The notes below the pieces were generated by a model, which was given only the letters and a program-made list of their open reading frames with translations, was not told where the DNA came from and searched no databases. The position numbers were made by a program, and so were the translations under genes. From Hymenolepis diminuta (Eukaryota > Platyhelminthes > Cestoda > Cyclophyllidea > Hymenolepididae), in contig CAADRB010000003.1 of the NCBI GenBank assembly GCA_900708905.1, positions 3,525,691 to 3,589,690 of the forward strand: a DNA stretch of 64,000 bases. Direction: 5' to 3'. Below are positions 29,101-39,809 of the stretch, one piece after another (within the stretch, counting starts at the first letter, position 1; every line of letters begins with the position of its first letter).

Positions 29101-32100
29101 TAGTGAGTGGATTGACGAGAAATCGAAGAAATCTCCTCAATCAGCTGCGGTCGATACCGTGGAAGGAGAATCATTGCTGGTCACGAACTTGACAGAAAAG
29201 GACGACTACCCTTCCAAAGTGGAGACAGCCGATGAGGATATTGAATCTATGGAGCAGGAGAGGAATTTATCGAAAATCGATAAGAATGAAGTGATTGATA
29301 CTGCTGATAAATCACTTGCAGAAATTGAATCAGACAGGGCAGTTCCCCAAGAATCTGAGGTGCCTTGCTCTGGAAAGGAATTTGTTCCAGGATTCCGGGA
29401 TTCAGTTGGAAAACCAACTGTAAGTTTCAGAGAAAAGGCAGGTGATATTGTATTAACTTCAGGAGGCAATATTAATCTTGACAATCCTTTAAATTTATTT
29501 CAAAATGTGGGTTTTGACTACACAAACTACTTTTAAGTATTACTTTGAGGATTGATTGAATCTGAAAATTTCTTTCTAGGAATTCGATGAATGGATCGAT
29601 GCTGAGTCAAAGAAGCCCCATGGTCTTAAACAAAAGAAAGCAAATGACCCTGAAGAAATTGCTCATCAACCAAGTGCAGATATCAAGGAAGGTGAGCCTT
29701 CCATGGACGTTACAGAACAAGATGAATCTCCTTCGAAATTTAAGACTGGTGATGAGATGCCAGAAGTTACCGAAAATCGACTTCCCACAAGCGCCATAGA
29801 ACCCTCAAAAAGTTATATTGAAGATGCCGTGAAGGAACCTGAAAGAGGTACATTTGAAGGTTACACTGCACCAAAGTCGACGGAAACGATTCTATCTGCA
29901 GAAAGAGGAAAAAGTGATTCTGATAAGGATTTAAGCAAGAAAAAGAAGAAAAATAAGAAGCATGGAATGCGGGAGATACCTGAAAAAGAGACTGAGGATG
30001 ACATTGACACCTTAAATCGAGCTGATCAGCGGATCTTAACAAAAGATGCACGAATGTCAGTCGATGTGTTATCAAAAGCCGATCAAGACGAGAGAGCGTA
30101 CCCTGGAAATCATTTATCAGAATCATTTACTATTGATGAAAATGTAGAATCGGCTAAGGATTGCATCAATAAAGTTAGAGATTTCTCACCGCTGCCTTCT
30201 TCGATAGGAAGCAGCAATATTTCAAAAGAAAATCTTCATTCAGAGCTAATGGCTCATGATGACTCACCTACTTTTGAAACTCATCTTCTTAAGCACACAG
30301 ATAATCTAATTACAGATATTGTGGAACCATTGTCAGTTTCAAAAGGACCGATTGGACCTATGAAAGAAAGTGATAATGCCAAATCAGTTGCTAGAATCAG
30401 TGCGTCAGAACTTAAAGAAAATCAAGAGTCTTCTTCAGAAATTCCTCCAGAACCAACTTCAAGCAGAAAACTGACTGAAAATACGGATGAACCAGAAATC
30501 TTAGTTTCAAATAAATCAAGCTCTGCGAAGAATAAAAAGAATCGTAAAAGCAAGAAGGGTGACTCCAAGAAAACGGCACAAGCTGTTGCTCCTATGTCGG
30601 GTGCTGAATTAGTGGATTCAAGTTCGACAGTTAAAGCAAAAGTTGAAAGAGACGCAAGTATCCTACAGCTTATCGGTGACAGCACTATCCCATCCCATCC
30701 ACTTGACAAAGAGCAATCTCTAAGAGAGGATGCTATTAATGAGAGAGAGGACTTTCCCTCCGGTACAGAATTGTCTGAAGGTAATGTTGATAGTGAGTTG
30801 TATAGCAGAAACAGGAGTGTTTCGGAAGATACTGAATTTCAAGCCATGCCTTCAGAATCACTAAAAGATAGATCCTTCACTAAATTGGAAAATACTCCAC
30901 AGAACACGGAAGAAGAGTCCCTTGAAGCAGCAAAGGTATATGAAATAGCACCCTCTGAACCTGAGCCGACTTGTGTAGAAAGCCATCAAGATGGAATTTT
31001 TCCCGAAACAGAAGTAAAAGTTCAACTTAATGACAATGCTGAAACAGACGACATGATACGGACACCCGAATGTGACTACCCAGTTCAATCCAAGATAAGG
31101 GATGGACCCAAATTATCCGATTTAGAGGAGACTATAGGATTGCTGCGTTCTCCAGGAGATAAATCTGATGAAATTTCCAACAACATTCACTTAAAAGACC
31201 TACCAGCAGCGGTTTTTGAAAATCAGAGTATGACCTCAGAGCTTAGTAAACAAAAACGAAAGTCCAAACCCAAGAAAGGAAGAAATCTCAAAGAGAAACT
31301 CGTTGATGAACCAAAGCTTACGGATTTTCTAACAAAATCATCAGAAATCGAAGAACAATCAGATTGGCAGTCAGATTCTACCTTGAAGCAGATGTCTCAA
31401 GATGAAGAAGAGCGGATAGAATATCCAACTTTGAAAACAGGTCTCCATGAGGTTCAACAGCAAATTCAACCCGATGATTACTCATATTGCCATGACAATG
31501 ATTACTACGTGGAAAATCCATTGGCTGTTGACAGATTTTTAGACGAAACATCAGAAATTGATGAATATGAAGGCCAGTTGAAAGAATATGGTGCTGTAAA
31601 TATTCCAAATTCCGAAGCTCCAGAAAGTTTCCCATCTAAATATCAATTAGAACCCTCCAGACCCTTAGATTCCCTCACAGAAGAGAACTTATCTCCAGAT
31701 AAATCTCCCAAACTCGGTAAGAAATCCAAAAAGCACAAAAATAGGGAAGTTTCTGCACTAGAAACAGCCACTTCGTCAAATATACACATTCAACTAGATG
31801 AGCCGATGTATCCAGGTGCAGGGTCGGTGGCGCTATCTACCAAACCAACTACCGAGAACAAAAAAGACATTTTAACTGAACAATTTCCATTTCAAGACAG
31901 AAAAAAATCGTTGAATGTTGATGAAGTATTGAAGGGTTTGAAGGAACTAGATGCAGATAAACTCCAAAAGAAGGATGAAATTCTGTCAGCCTTGCCTTCT
32001 TGTGAAGAACGTCAACCAATTGAAGCATCTAACGTAAAAGAAGCCTCTAAAATTCCAGTCGATGATTCATGGAATAAAGAAGACGTCAAAACAGTAGTGA

Positions 32101-35100
32101 AGCCTCAATCAGGTGATAATAAGGAAATTCCACTGCCAAAATCGGGTAGACGGCGTGGATGTGGAGGAAGGGCATCGCCTCAGTCGAAGTTTGCTCAGAA
32201 ATTCCCGGTAATTTACTTGATTTTATTACTGAGAATATTTGCAATGTAAACTCGTTTCCGCGTTTTCACATGAGCGTGTGATCTGAGCTATTTGTGGGTG
32301 TCGATTTATATTCAGCGATCGCTAAATTCCAATGTGGGCTGTTAACAGATCTAGTGTCTTGCATACTCACCTATTTAAAGATGTGATAGCTAGTATACTG
32401 TGGTATGGTTTGATTTGAGTAGTTGATAGCATGGTGCGGAACGTCGTCAGTGGTGATGATTACAATTATATCGGAGAATTGGTTGATAGAACACCCATTA
32501 ATTAAATAAGACGTATGATTTCCAGTTTTTTTACGGTTTATTAAGTTAAACAATTTTATATTGAGAAATTGACAGCTGTCCCTCTCAGTGAATCTCTGGG
32601 CTAGTTGAATATGCACCCAACGCGATATTTTGATATTTTCTAGTATCGAAGATATGACTTGAATAGGGAGATATTTCGAGGGTAGAGAGTGCAGTTTAGA
32701 AATTTCGTATTTGAAACCCGGGATTCCCAAAAGATTGGAGTTGCGATTGGCTGCATATTTAATTTGACCTTTCTTGTGTGTATTGAATGAACTCAGAACT
32801 TCTTTTTTTCACTGGATACAAACCAGATCAAGTATCGGGAAGTTTTGATCTCGATCACTGATCGCTTCTTTTATCTTTAGCGTAGATAAGTAATTATGAA
32901 AATTATGATATCACTGATAGAATTATAATCTCTGTGTCTACTCCTCAACCCATTATGTGCAAGATTATAGGGCTCACATTCAGGACATGCAGAACTCGGT
33001 CCTTCCGTGAAGAACATATTTAAAACAGGGGCACCTCAATCTACGCAAGTTTTCTTGATCATCACATAATGGAGGNGGGAGGGGGAGGAGGGTGGTTGGA
33101 GCATGCTCTGAAAAATAATGACGAGATGTCAAACAGACTGGCTGTAGATGTGTTTAAAAATATTGGTATTTCAAATTCTGTTTGAAATTTATTCACACAT
33201 CTTCAAATGCCTTGATCATACATTCTACCTATACCTTCTAAATCAATCAATATAATATCGCCGAAATTAATGAGTCACTAGATATTTTGAACGTTTGATT
33301 GATTTTCATAGGTTTCATAAAAATATTGATTCTTTTGATCCTTTACAGACTGTGAAATTAACTAATTTAAGCTCTGCTCCATTATCGATTTATAAACATT
33401 AGGTTTGACCTTCCACTACCAACCTCTTGTGACAGTGACTTGACCCCTAAATGTCTGATGAAGCACCAGGATCATGACAACCAGAAGGCATTGTTAATTT
33501 CCAGATAGTTGCAAGATAATATCTCTTTGTAGCATAGGTGGTGATTGCATTGTGTAATCAATTCTTACATGCCATAAACAGAAGTCATACCATCACGCGT
33601 GTCAGGTCAATGACTGTCGACATTCGATTAGGCGTTTTGATTATAGTCTTCTTACAAGTCCATTAGAAAAGGCATTTTCTGCTCCCTATTCGAGGCGTGG
33701 AAGTGACCTCATGGAGCCATATGACAACGAATTCAGACACCATCATCCCTCTTCTGAAAAACCTTTAATTAGTGCCACTGGTTACTAACAATGAGTGACA
33801 AACCTATCATCTCTAATTTTGCCCTGATAGCAGGGCATTTCTATGCACTCAGAATTTCGGCCTTTTTGGAATCCAAAGAAAGTGGAATGTCAGTTAGTCG
33901 GGTACACTTCTGAGAATTCATATTATTATCAATGCAAGAAGGCATTTGGTTATGCGGTTATAACCACTCTCGACTGAGATATTACTTAAATAATTTCGCT
34001 GAGATCTATTATGTTTGACCTTGCGGTGTTGTCAACTTCGGTTAACTTCCTGTCTATTGAGACGAAATGGGACTTTATCGCTTCACATTGACGTATCAAG
34101 ATCTACATAAATTACTGATTTGTCAATTTAGGAATCAGTTTAACTGAAGTTTTTCACTTTTTCTTATCGCAGGAAATGAAATTGACCTTAAATTAATATC
34201 CCACTGTGAAATTGACTAGGTCAACTCTCATCGGACCATCTAATGAGGCAGCAGTAGCATGGCAACCAGAAGGCATCATTTTGCTATATACATCACATAT
34301 ACATATCATAATGAGAAATGAACCAGAGGAAGAGGTTAGTAGTAAAAAGTATCGACATTCATCTGGCATTAAACTTTTCAAAAGAATTCTTCCAGAGAGT
34401 TCACTCAATTTCTGTAACAAAATCAGCCTGCGTCCCATTCAGAGGTAATGACCTCACGTGGGCCAGTAGGGTCCTCGTGAAGGTTAATTTATCATTTTAT
34501 TTCCGGCTTGCTACTAGGTGGTTACTGGATTAATTAATTGGCAGAGATCCTTGCAGAATGTCTTGCAGTAGAATATAGTTTCCATTTACGAAATATTTTA
34601 CCCTTACATCCATATTCTCTCAAATATGCTGAGATTCCAGCTACTGCTGTCAACTGTGAGGTCCAACATGGCCTCAAAGTAATTGGAAATGGCTTTATGA
34701 CTTCTTGTGAAGAATTTAGGCACGTTGGTCATCATTACGTCCAAATATTCATTCTGTTGGTATTTTGAATAAACCGGCCTTGAACTGTGAAGAGAAAAAT
34801 AAATTGAAAAAATTCCACGTCCATGCTCAGGGATGTTACTTTGTTCCATTTTCCGACTTTTTTAATCACGGCAGTGATTTCAACTGAGCTTTCATTTCCA
34901 TGGAATTCCTTTTAATTTCAATTTCCCGTTTTGTTGGCCAGGGATTAACTCGACATTAGGACAGTTTTGTGCTGTTTCGCACCTTGGCACCATTAATTGT
35001 TAATTTTAATAAATAACTGTGGCACCTCGTCTCAACTTGTTACATTCAGTACAACTCTCACCTGTGAAAACTGTTCGGAGGTCATAAAGTGAGGTCAAGT

Positions 35101-38100
35101 GTTCAGTTGGGTCAGCGGTGCTCATACAACGTAACAGGAGGAATTTGCCACTAGGTGGCTGCAGAATTAATTATCAGTGGTAATGCATACAGGACGTCTG
35201 ATGGAATAATTTCCTCAAGTGAGGCTGATTGCTCACTGGATTTCGTTGATTTCATCTCATATTGATAGAAGTTGTTATATTCTGGTTGACTTTATCAATA
35301 ACGAAACTCAAAGGAATTATGAAATTCACTCCACTGTTATTTCAATCGCATTGTCAGTTCACTTATTTGAAGTGTTCTAATGTTAATTCTACAGGTGGAC
35401 GCAAGTTTAACACAGGAAATGAATTCTCAGTAGTATCAGCCATCGATAGATGTCTCCCGCGTTTCATTCTCAAAAATTTATCCATTTTGTCACCTCAAGT
35501 TTATCGTCACGCCCAATAAACACATTTGGAACCCTCTGTCTTGAATATTTCCACAGCGAGAATTGTTTGTTGTTAACAATTGGTTATTATAGTCAACATA
35601 TATCACACATTCTCGTTCTCTCTCGTTCTCATTAACTGAAAGCTAATCTCCCTTTTTGACAACGATTTAACTCAAGGCAGATCTCACCTAGATATCCGAT
35701 TAGGCAACAATGCCATGGCAACCAGAAGGCATCGTTAATTGTTTAAGTCCAGCTCACTTTGTTTCAATGGTCTTTTTCATTTGCTGCGATGAATCATTGA
35801 GTGTGGAGTGGAGGTTAAATTACGACTTTGTTTCCCGTTTGTTACTGCTGCTTCCTGCTACTCTGACTCATCTCCGGAATTTATGGGCGTCGGTGCTTAC
35901 AGGATACCAACAGAAATTTTCCTTCATAAAATGAATTTTTCTCGGTAATAATTCAACCAGCATACGAGTCTGTGGTGGAAAGATTGCTAAACGATAAAGC
36001 ATCTCAATTCTAGGGTTTGAGTTTCAGTTGTACTCGATGGCAATTCATGAATTGCCACCCAACGCACTGATATGTAAGTAGATCGGGAATTCATTCCAGC
36101 ATTTTCTTCTCAGGATTATCTCTTGTTAACTTCCGTGCTATTCTTTTCAATATATGCTTGATTTTACGTGGATTAACTTCGTATTTTTCAAAATCTATCT
36201 ATGAACCTAGTGGCTGAAATGTTATTTACTCAATTTCTTGTGATAAAAATGTGATTTAAATATTAAATAGATAAAGAAACAACTGACTTACTTCCCTGCT
36301 GAACGTCGCAAGTTTTGGATGTTAGAACTACGAGAGAATTTTGCTCTTTGTACTGCTCTATTATTTGAAACCCCCACTTCGATATCGCTGTTGTAACTTG
36401 AAGAACGTATTCACACACGCAGAGAGGAGGTCTGTTGATATGTGCTCTGCCAGCTATTAACATTGAACGCCTCAGGTGCCATTTAGAGGGTCATAGGAGT
36501 TACTTGCGCGCGATGAAGGTCATCGGTTTTTCTGACATCTGTTGATTTCAAGCAAAAATAGTGAGAAGGGGGACTGACAAAGGCATGTTCATTTGTTATT
36601 GAAATGAAAAGGGTCCAAAACAGTTCAGAGCAGGAAGAAATTGATTAGATATAAACTTTAAAATTCACCAATAGGAAAGCGCAAATGTTCGACCACTTTT
36701 CAATACAAGTTTATCGAATCTGTGAGAGCCCAAGCAATCGAATCTCCTTCCGACTCCTTCCCAGTAACTATCCTTTGGAATAGTAATGATGATAACTGAA
36801 ATACTTGTTTAACACGTATTCAGCAGACTAACTTTCGTATATTTGGAAGCTATCCGTAACGGAATAAATTAGAGTCAACTTTCCAAACATTCATTATTTT
36901 CACAGTCTCGGAATTTGGTTTTCATTTTTTTAATTTTTATTTAATTTCCTTCTCACTGGATATCAATTTTCATAATTTTTATTAATGCAGTAAGCCAAAT
37001 TTCAGGTTTCACTTAGAACAATCATCTGGGCTTCCTCCGACCAACATGAAAACCATCTGCGAAGATCCATCTAGGATTAGCTCACTGGCTGCTTGGTTGG
37101 ATCCCTTATTAAAAGATTATCGGGGTTTTGAATTTCATATTAAACTTCACATTCCCTGGCGAATTAGAAAATGTGCGCCTATAAACGTCCCACAATTTCA
37201 GAAGAAATCTGGAACAACTTAGAACTCCTACTTGTTTCTGTATTTTTTTTTTGAGGGTGGAAGTGACCATCTAATATTGACTCTCTTATTCCATTTACCG
37301 AAGAAGAATGGGTTTTTGAATTGTGCGATCTCGGAGAAACGAAGTTATGTTAAACTTTTGTTCATCGGTGCCGTATTTTGTAGAATTGTCTCCGTCACCT
37401 TCTGAACTGAAGCTTAACTTCATTAGCTCTCTCTCTCTCCCTCTCTAATCGTGGTGTTTTGTAAGGCGGAGATAATAATCTTAGCACACTCCTGAGAATT
37501 TCTTAAATTTCATTTCTGTAAGTTTTATGTTTGTTGCCTTTATATCACCCTGTCTTAATTGAATACCTTAGAAGGGATCATTTTCGTTTGGTTTAATGAG
37601 GTAAATAAATTAATTAGTTAACAGAAACCCTCAAATTTAATTGCACAAGCGCTGTGCCTTATTAGGCAGTTACGCTGGTCCCATTCCAAATTACGAACTA
37701 AATTCTTCTCTGATTATTTGCATTGGGTGGGTGGGGAATGGAGAACATGTACCTTTGTTAAGTTGAGTGTTAATTATTGCATCAAGGAGAAAGCAATTAT
37801 CTAGCCACTAGAGATAATAAGATTTAGTGATTGATAACCTGCCCCTAAACGCGTGGGCCACAGAGAGAAGTGATACTTGTACAGTTGTCATAAACCATCA
37901 CTCAAGGTGTCATCGTGAGAGAGGGGCATCTGTGTGTCGACTCAAAGTCACTGATTAACTTTCGTGTGCAAAATCATTCATTGAGCACGTCCATTCGTTT
38001 CAATCACCTGATTGGCCCCTTGACCCAGCTCACAGTTCAATACCTATTGGCTCGTCGTCAGCAGCCAATCCGACTGCGTCGACTTATGTGCAATTGACGA

Positions 38101-39607
38101 TGTAATGACACAATCATGTCAGTTAAAGGAAAGTTTTCTGAAATTCCACGACTGGCAGAATCTTGCGTTCGATCAATAAATAACGAAAGATGTCAAGTGA
38201 TGATGACGATTTTGTGCTGGTGGGTTTTAGCTCACATGTTGCGAATGTCATTAAAATTTTTCACACTTATTGCACATTTTTGCGTTTTTCATTCTCACAG
38301 AATTAATTTTTCAAGTCTCTTTGGACAAAATTAATTTATTTTTCCCGAATTCCTTTCCTGCAGATCAGTATGCCGGAGTCTGAGACTAGACAAGAGGTAG
38401 AAAAGGAAAAAGAAATAGTTGAAATTCCTCCAGAAATCTCCTCCACTACAAAAGGAGATGAAGAGCAAGAATCACCCTCTTCTTCTATTGAATTAATTTC
38501 TTCTATCGACATAGAAACAAATGCAAACCCTCAAGAAATCACCGCCATATCTCCTGATGAAAACATTGAATGTGGACGACTATCTCAGGTAAAGTATTGG
38601 AAGTCGATTTATTTATTCCCATATATTTAATTTCCAATGTCATAAAGTGACTCTTTAAGTTATTTAAAATTACGCGTGCCCCTTTGGTACTAACAATCTC
38701 TATTACTTGTTACATTTATCTGACTTATAGGTACTTCAAAATTCTTCCGCGTTAATTTGTTTAAATGGAAGGCGATTAAAAAATGTGACAGGAAATAATC
38801 ACACCCACTGGCGTTAAAGTGAGATAGGAATTCGTGTGAATGGTTAGATTGTCGAATGCAGTTATGTAATTATGACGTGTTGAACTGTTTGATTGGATGA
38901 AACTGTCTGGTGTATCGGAGGTACTATAATATGTGTCTGAATTCCTTGCTTGAAGTCATTCTTTTGAAGCCCATCTCTAAGATATGCTTACTGGATATTG
39001 TCTATCACCAAGACTTTGCGTAGCCGATGAACCTGATGATGATGAATGTGTTTGTGTCTTTTGGCAGACGAAGGACGATGATGTCAGGGAAGATACTCTC
39101 GATGAACTTTCCTTCACAATACTAGAAAAACCTCACATCGAATCCGAAGAACCAAAAGATGTTAGAGTCGAATTAGGTCCAGTGCATGAGGACATTGCAA
39201 AGAAGGTGCGTTTGCAGCATGCATAAGTTAACATGTTCTAATCGTTTTTACATCACTTTAAATAATCTCGTTTTCTTTCAGACTTCAGAGGAACCTTCTG
39301 TCACATCTTCCTCAAGGTTAGTTAATTCTTCTTTAGTAATATTACTATCTACTGATATATTTTAAGTAGGTATTTGTTTTACAGGTTGAAAGCCAGCGTC
39401 AAGGGAAGTCAATGTCGATTGTCTAGGTTCCTGATTTACTTGTTCCTCTTCCTTCTCTTCCTCATTCCTTTCTTACTTTTGTTGTGCGTGGCTCATCCAG
39501 ACTACTGCGCTTTGCCAGGACCTTGTCCTGGGTTGCAGCTGCGGCAGCGGATCAATTTTTACATTCAAGAATTTCACAGAAAACGAATACCCCATTATCC
39601 TATTTAA
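4469..39607 (+). CDS. Giant nesprin-like protein with C-terminal KASH-like membrane anchor (37 exons, 5,226 aa model)
   Basis: Exons joined by eye with GT-AG sites and frame continuity: 4469-5155, 7089-7352, 8679-8768, 10013-10282, 10348-10530, 10569-10758, 10806-11052, 13349-14219, 14293-14499, 14543-14668, 14745-15142, 15219-15360, 15435-15698, 15783-15797, 15866-16039, 16116-17354, 17429-17488, 18368-18763, 19704-19829, 19902-19997, 20071-20145, 20502-21470, 22250-22702, 22782-23843, 24308-24715, 25153-25755, 25827-26468, 27037-27354, 27429-27917, 27991-28464, 28538-29020, 29096-29506, 29580-32207, 38364-38588, 39068-39205, 39282-39316, 39385-39607. The sum is 15,681 nt without a stop. Residues about 230-1790 are helical, Leu/Glu/Lys-rich, like degenerate spectrin repeats. 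Residues about 2040-5150 are acidic and low-complexity with repeated modules. One transmembrane segment lies at about 5168-5188, followed by a 38-residue tail. By analogy with nesprin/MSP-300 proteins it would sit in the outer nuclear membrane and link to the cytoskeleton. No calponin-homology domain is visible. Weak points: the first exon, donor GTGATT of exon 2, the 15-nt exon 14 and the 6.2-kb last large intron. It could be two genes. Confidence 0.72.
5156..13348 (+). other. Long 5' introns of the giant gene
   Basis: Introns over 300 bp: 5156-7088, 7353-8678, 8769-10012 and 11053-13348. They are AT-rich, and I see no exon or recognisable element. The last holds an ambiguous base at 11737 in a poly-C run and unrecognised opposing small open frames at 11883-12128 (+) and 11974-12246 (-), which are probably chance. 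Confidence 0.6.
10013..17354 (+). other. Helical, spectrin-repeat-like exon block of the giant gene
   Basis: Thirteen exons (10013-10282 to 16116-17354) encode about 1,360 residues rich in Leu, Glu, Ser and Lys, with heptad-like hydrophobic spacing and regularly placed Trp and Arg, as expected for spectrin-like three-helix repeats. No repeat is conserved enough to count reliably by eye. Exon phases are mixed here (phases 1 and 2 occur), unlike the strictly phase-0 exons of the 3' half. Exon 12 has two in-frame acceptors (after 15194 and after 15218). Placement before a repetitive acidic region and a tail anchor matches the rod domain of nesprin-class proteins; that assignment is inference. 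Confidence 0.6.
17489..22249 (+). other. Mid-gene introns longer than 300 bp
   Basis: Introns 17489-18367, 18764-19703, 20146-20501 and 21471-22249 separate small phase-0 exons. They contain no recognised genes. 21830-21900 is an AT-only stretch of overlapping imperfect palindromes (TTAATTAA-type). The intron before 20502 carries ATTGG at 20422-20426. The acceptor at 22248-22249 is AAG, less usual than the T/CAG used elsewhere. Confidence 0.55.
23844..27036 (+). other. Introns of 437-568 bp between module exons
   Basis: Introns 23844-24307, 24716-25152 and 26469-27036 lie between the older, more diverged module exons, while the close copies after 27429 have introns of only 73-75 bp. I see nothing coding in them. 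Confidence 0.55.
27429..29579 (+). repeat. Four near-recent exon+intron duplications, about 484-562 bp period
   Basis: Unit starts are 27429, 27991, 28538 and 29096, with the next unit opening at 29580 (spacings 562, 547, 558, 484). Introns are 73, 73, 75 and 73 bp. Each 137-163-residue exon repeats the same order of motifs: E-x-x-E-W with a KSKKPHGRKQKK-type run, a Y/CPSEVKSAD-like segment, an EKExDQSKID-like segment, PESELPYSGxxF, a LASGDN-like segment and a closing NQN just before the donor. The fifth copy (29580) keeps the opening and the SPSKFKTGDE-like segment, then diverges into a 2.6-kb exon. Confidence 0.9.
29580..32207 (+). CDS. Largest exon of the giant gene (876 codons), acidic with lysine clusters
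   Basis: It opens with EFDEWIDAESKKPHG, a fifth copy of the module repeated in the four preceding exons, and then remains open for 2,628 nt. It contains further lysine clusters near 29928 (SKKKKKNKK), 30520 (KNKKNRKSKK), 31250 (KQKRKSKPKKGR) and 31706 (KKSKKHKNR), spaced about 450-730 bp apart, and an RRRGCGGR motif near the end. These look like module remnants now lying inside one exon. Composition is Glu/Ser/Asp-rich and probably disordered. It ends in phase 0 at 32207 (donor GTAATT). Confidence 0.8.
33440..35880 (+). repeat. Diverged intronic repeat, three copies sharing the core GGCAACCAGAAGGCAT
   Basis: Copies are centred at 33477-33500 (ACAACCAGAAGGCATTGTTAA), 34259-34280 (GGCAACCAGAAGGCATCATT) and 35715-35740 (GGCAACCAGAAGGCATCGTTAA). 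Similarity extends 30 bp upstream (CTGATGAAGCA, TCTAATGAGGCA, CCGATTAGGCAA). A second shared block, CTAGGTGGYT followed by ATTAATTA, occurs near 34518 and 35153, and a GAGGTTAAATT/AAGGTTAATTT block near 34480 and 35815. Orientation is the same throughout, consistent with old local duplication or an unnamed element. Confidence 0.6.
37850..38110 (+). promoter_or_regulatory. Putative internal promoter before the KASH-like exons
   Basis: CpG-containing sequence inside the 6.2-kb intron holds ATTGG at 38011-38015 and an inverted pair ATTGGCT (38046-38052) / AGCCAAT (38063-38069), followed by a TGATGTAA-like element near 38098. The acceptor of the next exon is at 38363 with an ATG at 38370. The layout resembles the CCAAT region before the main ATG at 4469. 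It could drive a short isoform holding only the membrane anchor. Confidence 0.4.
38364..39607 (+). CDS. Terminal exons encoding acidic stalk, membrane anchor and KASH-like tail
   Basis: Exons 38364-38588, 39068-39205, 39282-39316 and 39385-39607 join in frame. The acidic linker is followed by a hydrophobic stretch of about 21 residues (FLIYLFLFLLFL... to LLLLCV) and a 38-residue C-terminal tail with Cys at -32 and -26 from the end, aromatic pairs (INFYIQEF) and the terminus RIPHYPI. KASH peptides of nesprins have a similar length, a Cys about 23 residues from the end for a disulfide with SUN proteins, and a Pro-rich terminus. The match is structural rather than exact. There is an ATG 6 nt inside the first of these exons (38370), so the block could also be expressed alone as a protein of about 200 residues. 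Confidence 0.65.
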
Positions 39608-39809
39608 ACAAAATACTGTCCCGTCATCTCCTTGTAGTTTTGACTTTCCCTCTCATGTACAGCCTTTATAACTCAACAGTTCGGTTTTTAATATATTTTA
39701 TTTATGCGTTTTACATGTATAAACGTGTTCATTATCGCTCAAGACGAAATACGCTGGGGTGGTATTGCCGAATTTGATATTAGAGAGAATTTCCCCCAAA
39801 AAATTTGAA

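Larger units (their letters stand above)
22782..32207 (+). repeat. Array of ten tandem phase-0 exons, each opening with a Trp + Lys/Arg-rich module
   Basis: Exons starting at 22782, 24308, 25153, 25827, 27037, 27429, 27991, 28538, 29096 and 29580 all begin in phase 0 with an acidic tetrad, then Trp (Arg in the 27037 exon), then a basic run. Examples: DSSKW...KKSKGRKVKK, DSADW...KKKSEKTKK, ETDEWIDAKSKKPHGRKQKK. The rest of each exon is acidic Ser/Glu/Asp-rich sequence. Each acceptor is followed by GAN codons, typically TTTTAG or TTGTAG before GAT/GAA. This is the signature of repeated exon duplication. Exon 20502 (NHEEWMG...) may be an older member. The basic runs could bind nucleic acid, microtubules or act as nuclear localisation signals; no function is assigned. 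Confidence 0.85.
32208..38363 (+). other. 6.2-kb intron of the giant gene (or gap between two genes)
   Basis: No exon I can support lies here. It contains one ambiguous base (33076) in a G-rich run, a diverged repeat family with three clear copies (33440-33500, 34230-34290, 35690-35750), a CT-microsatellite near 37430-37446, and promoter-like sequence at its 3' end. Short open frames are shadows without family resemblance. Both flanking exons are phase 0 at this junction, which permits but does not prove splicing across it. Confidence 0.6.
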
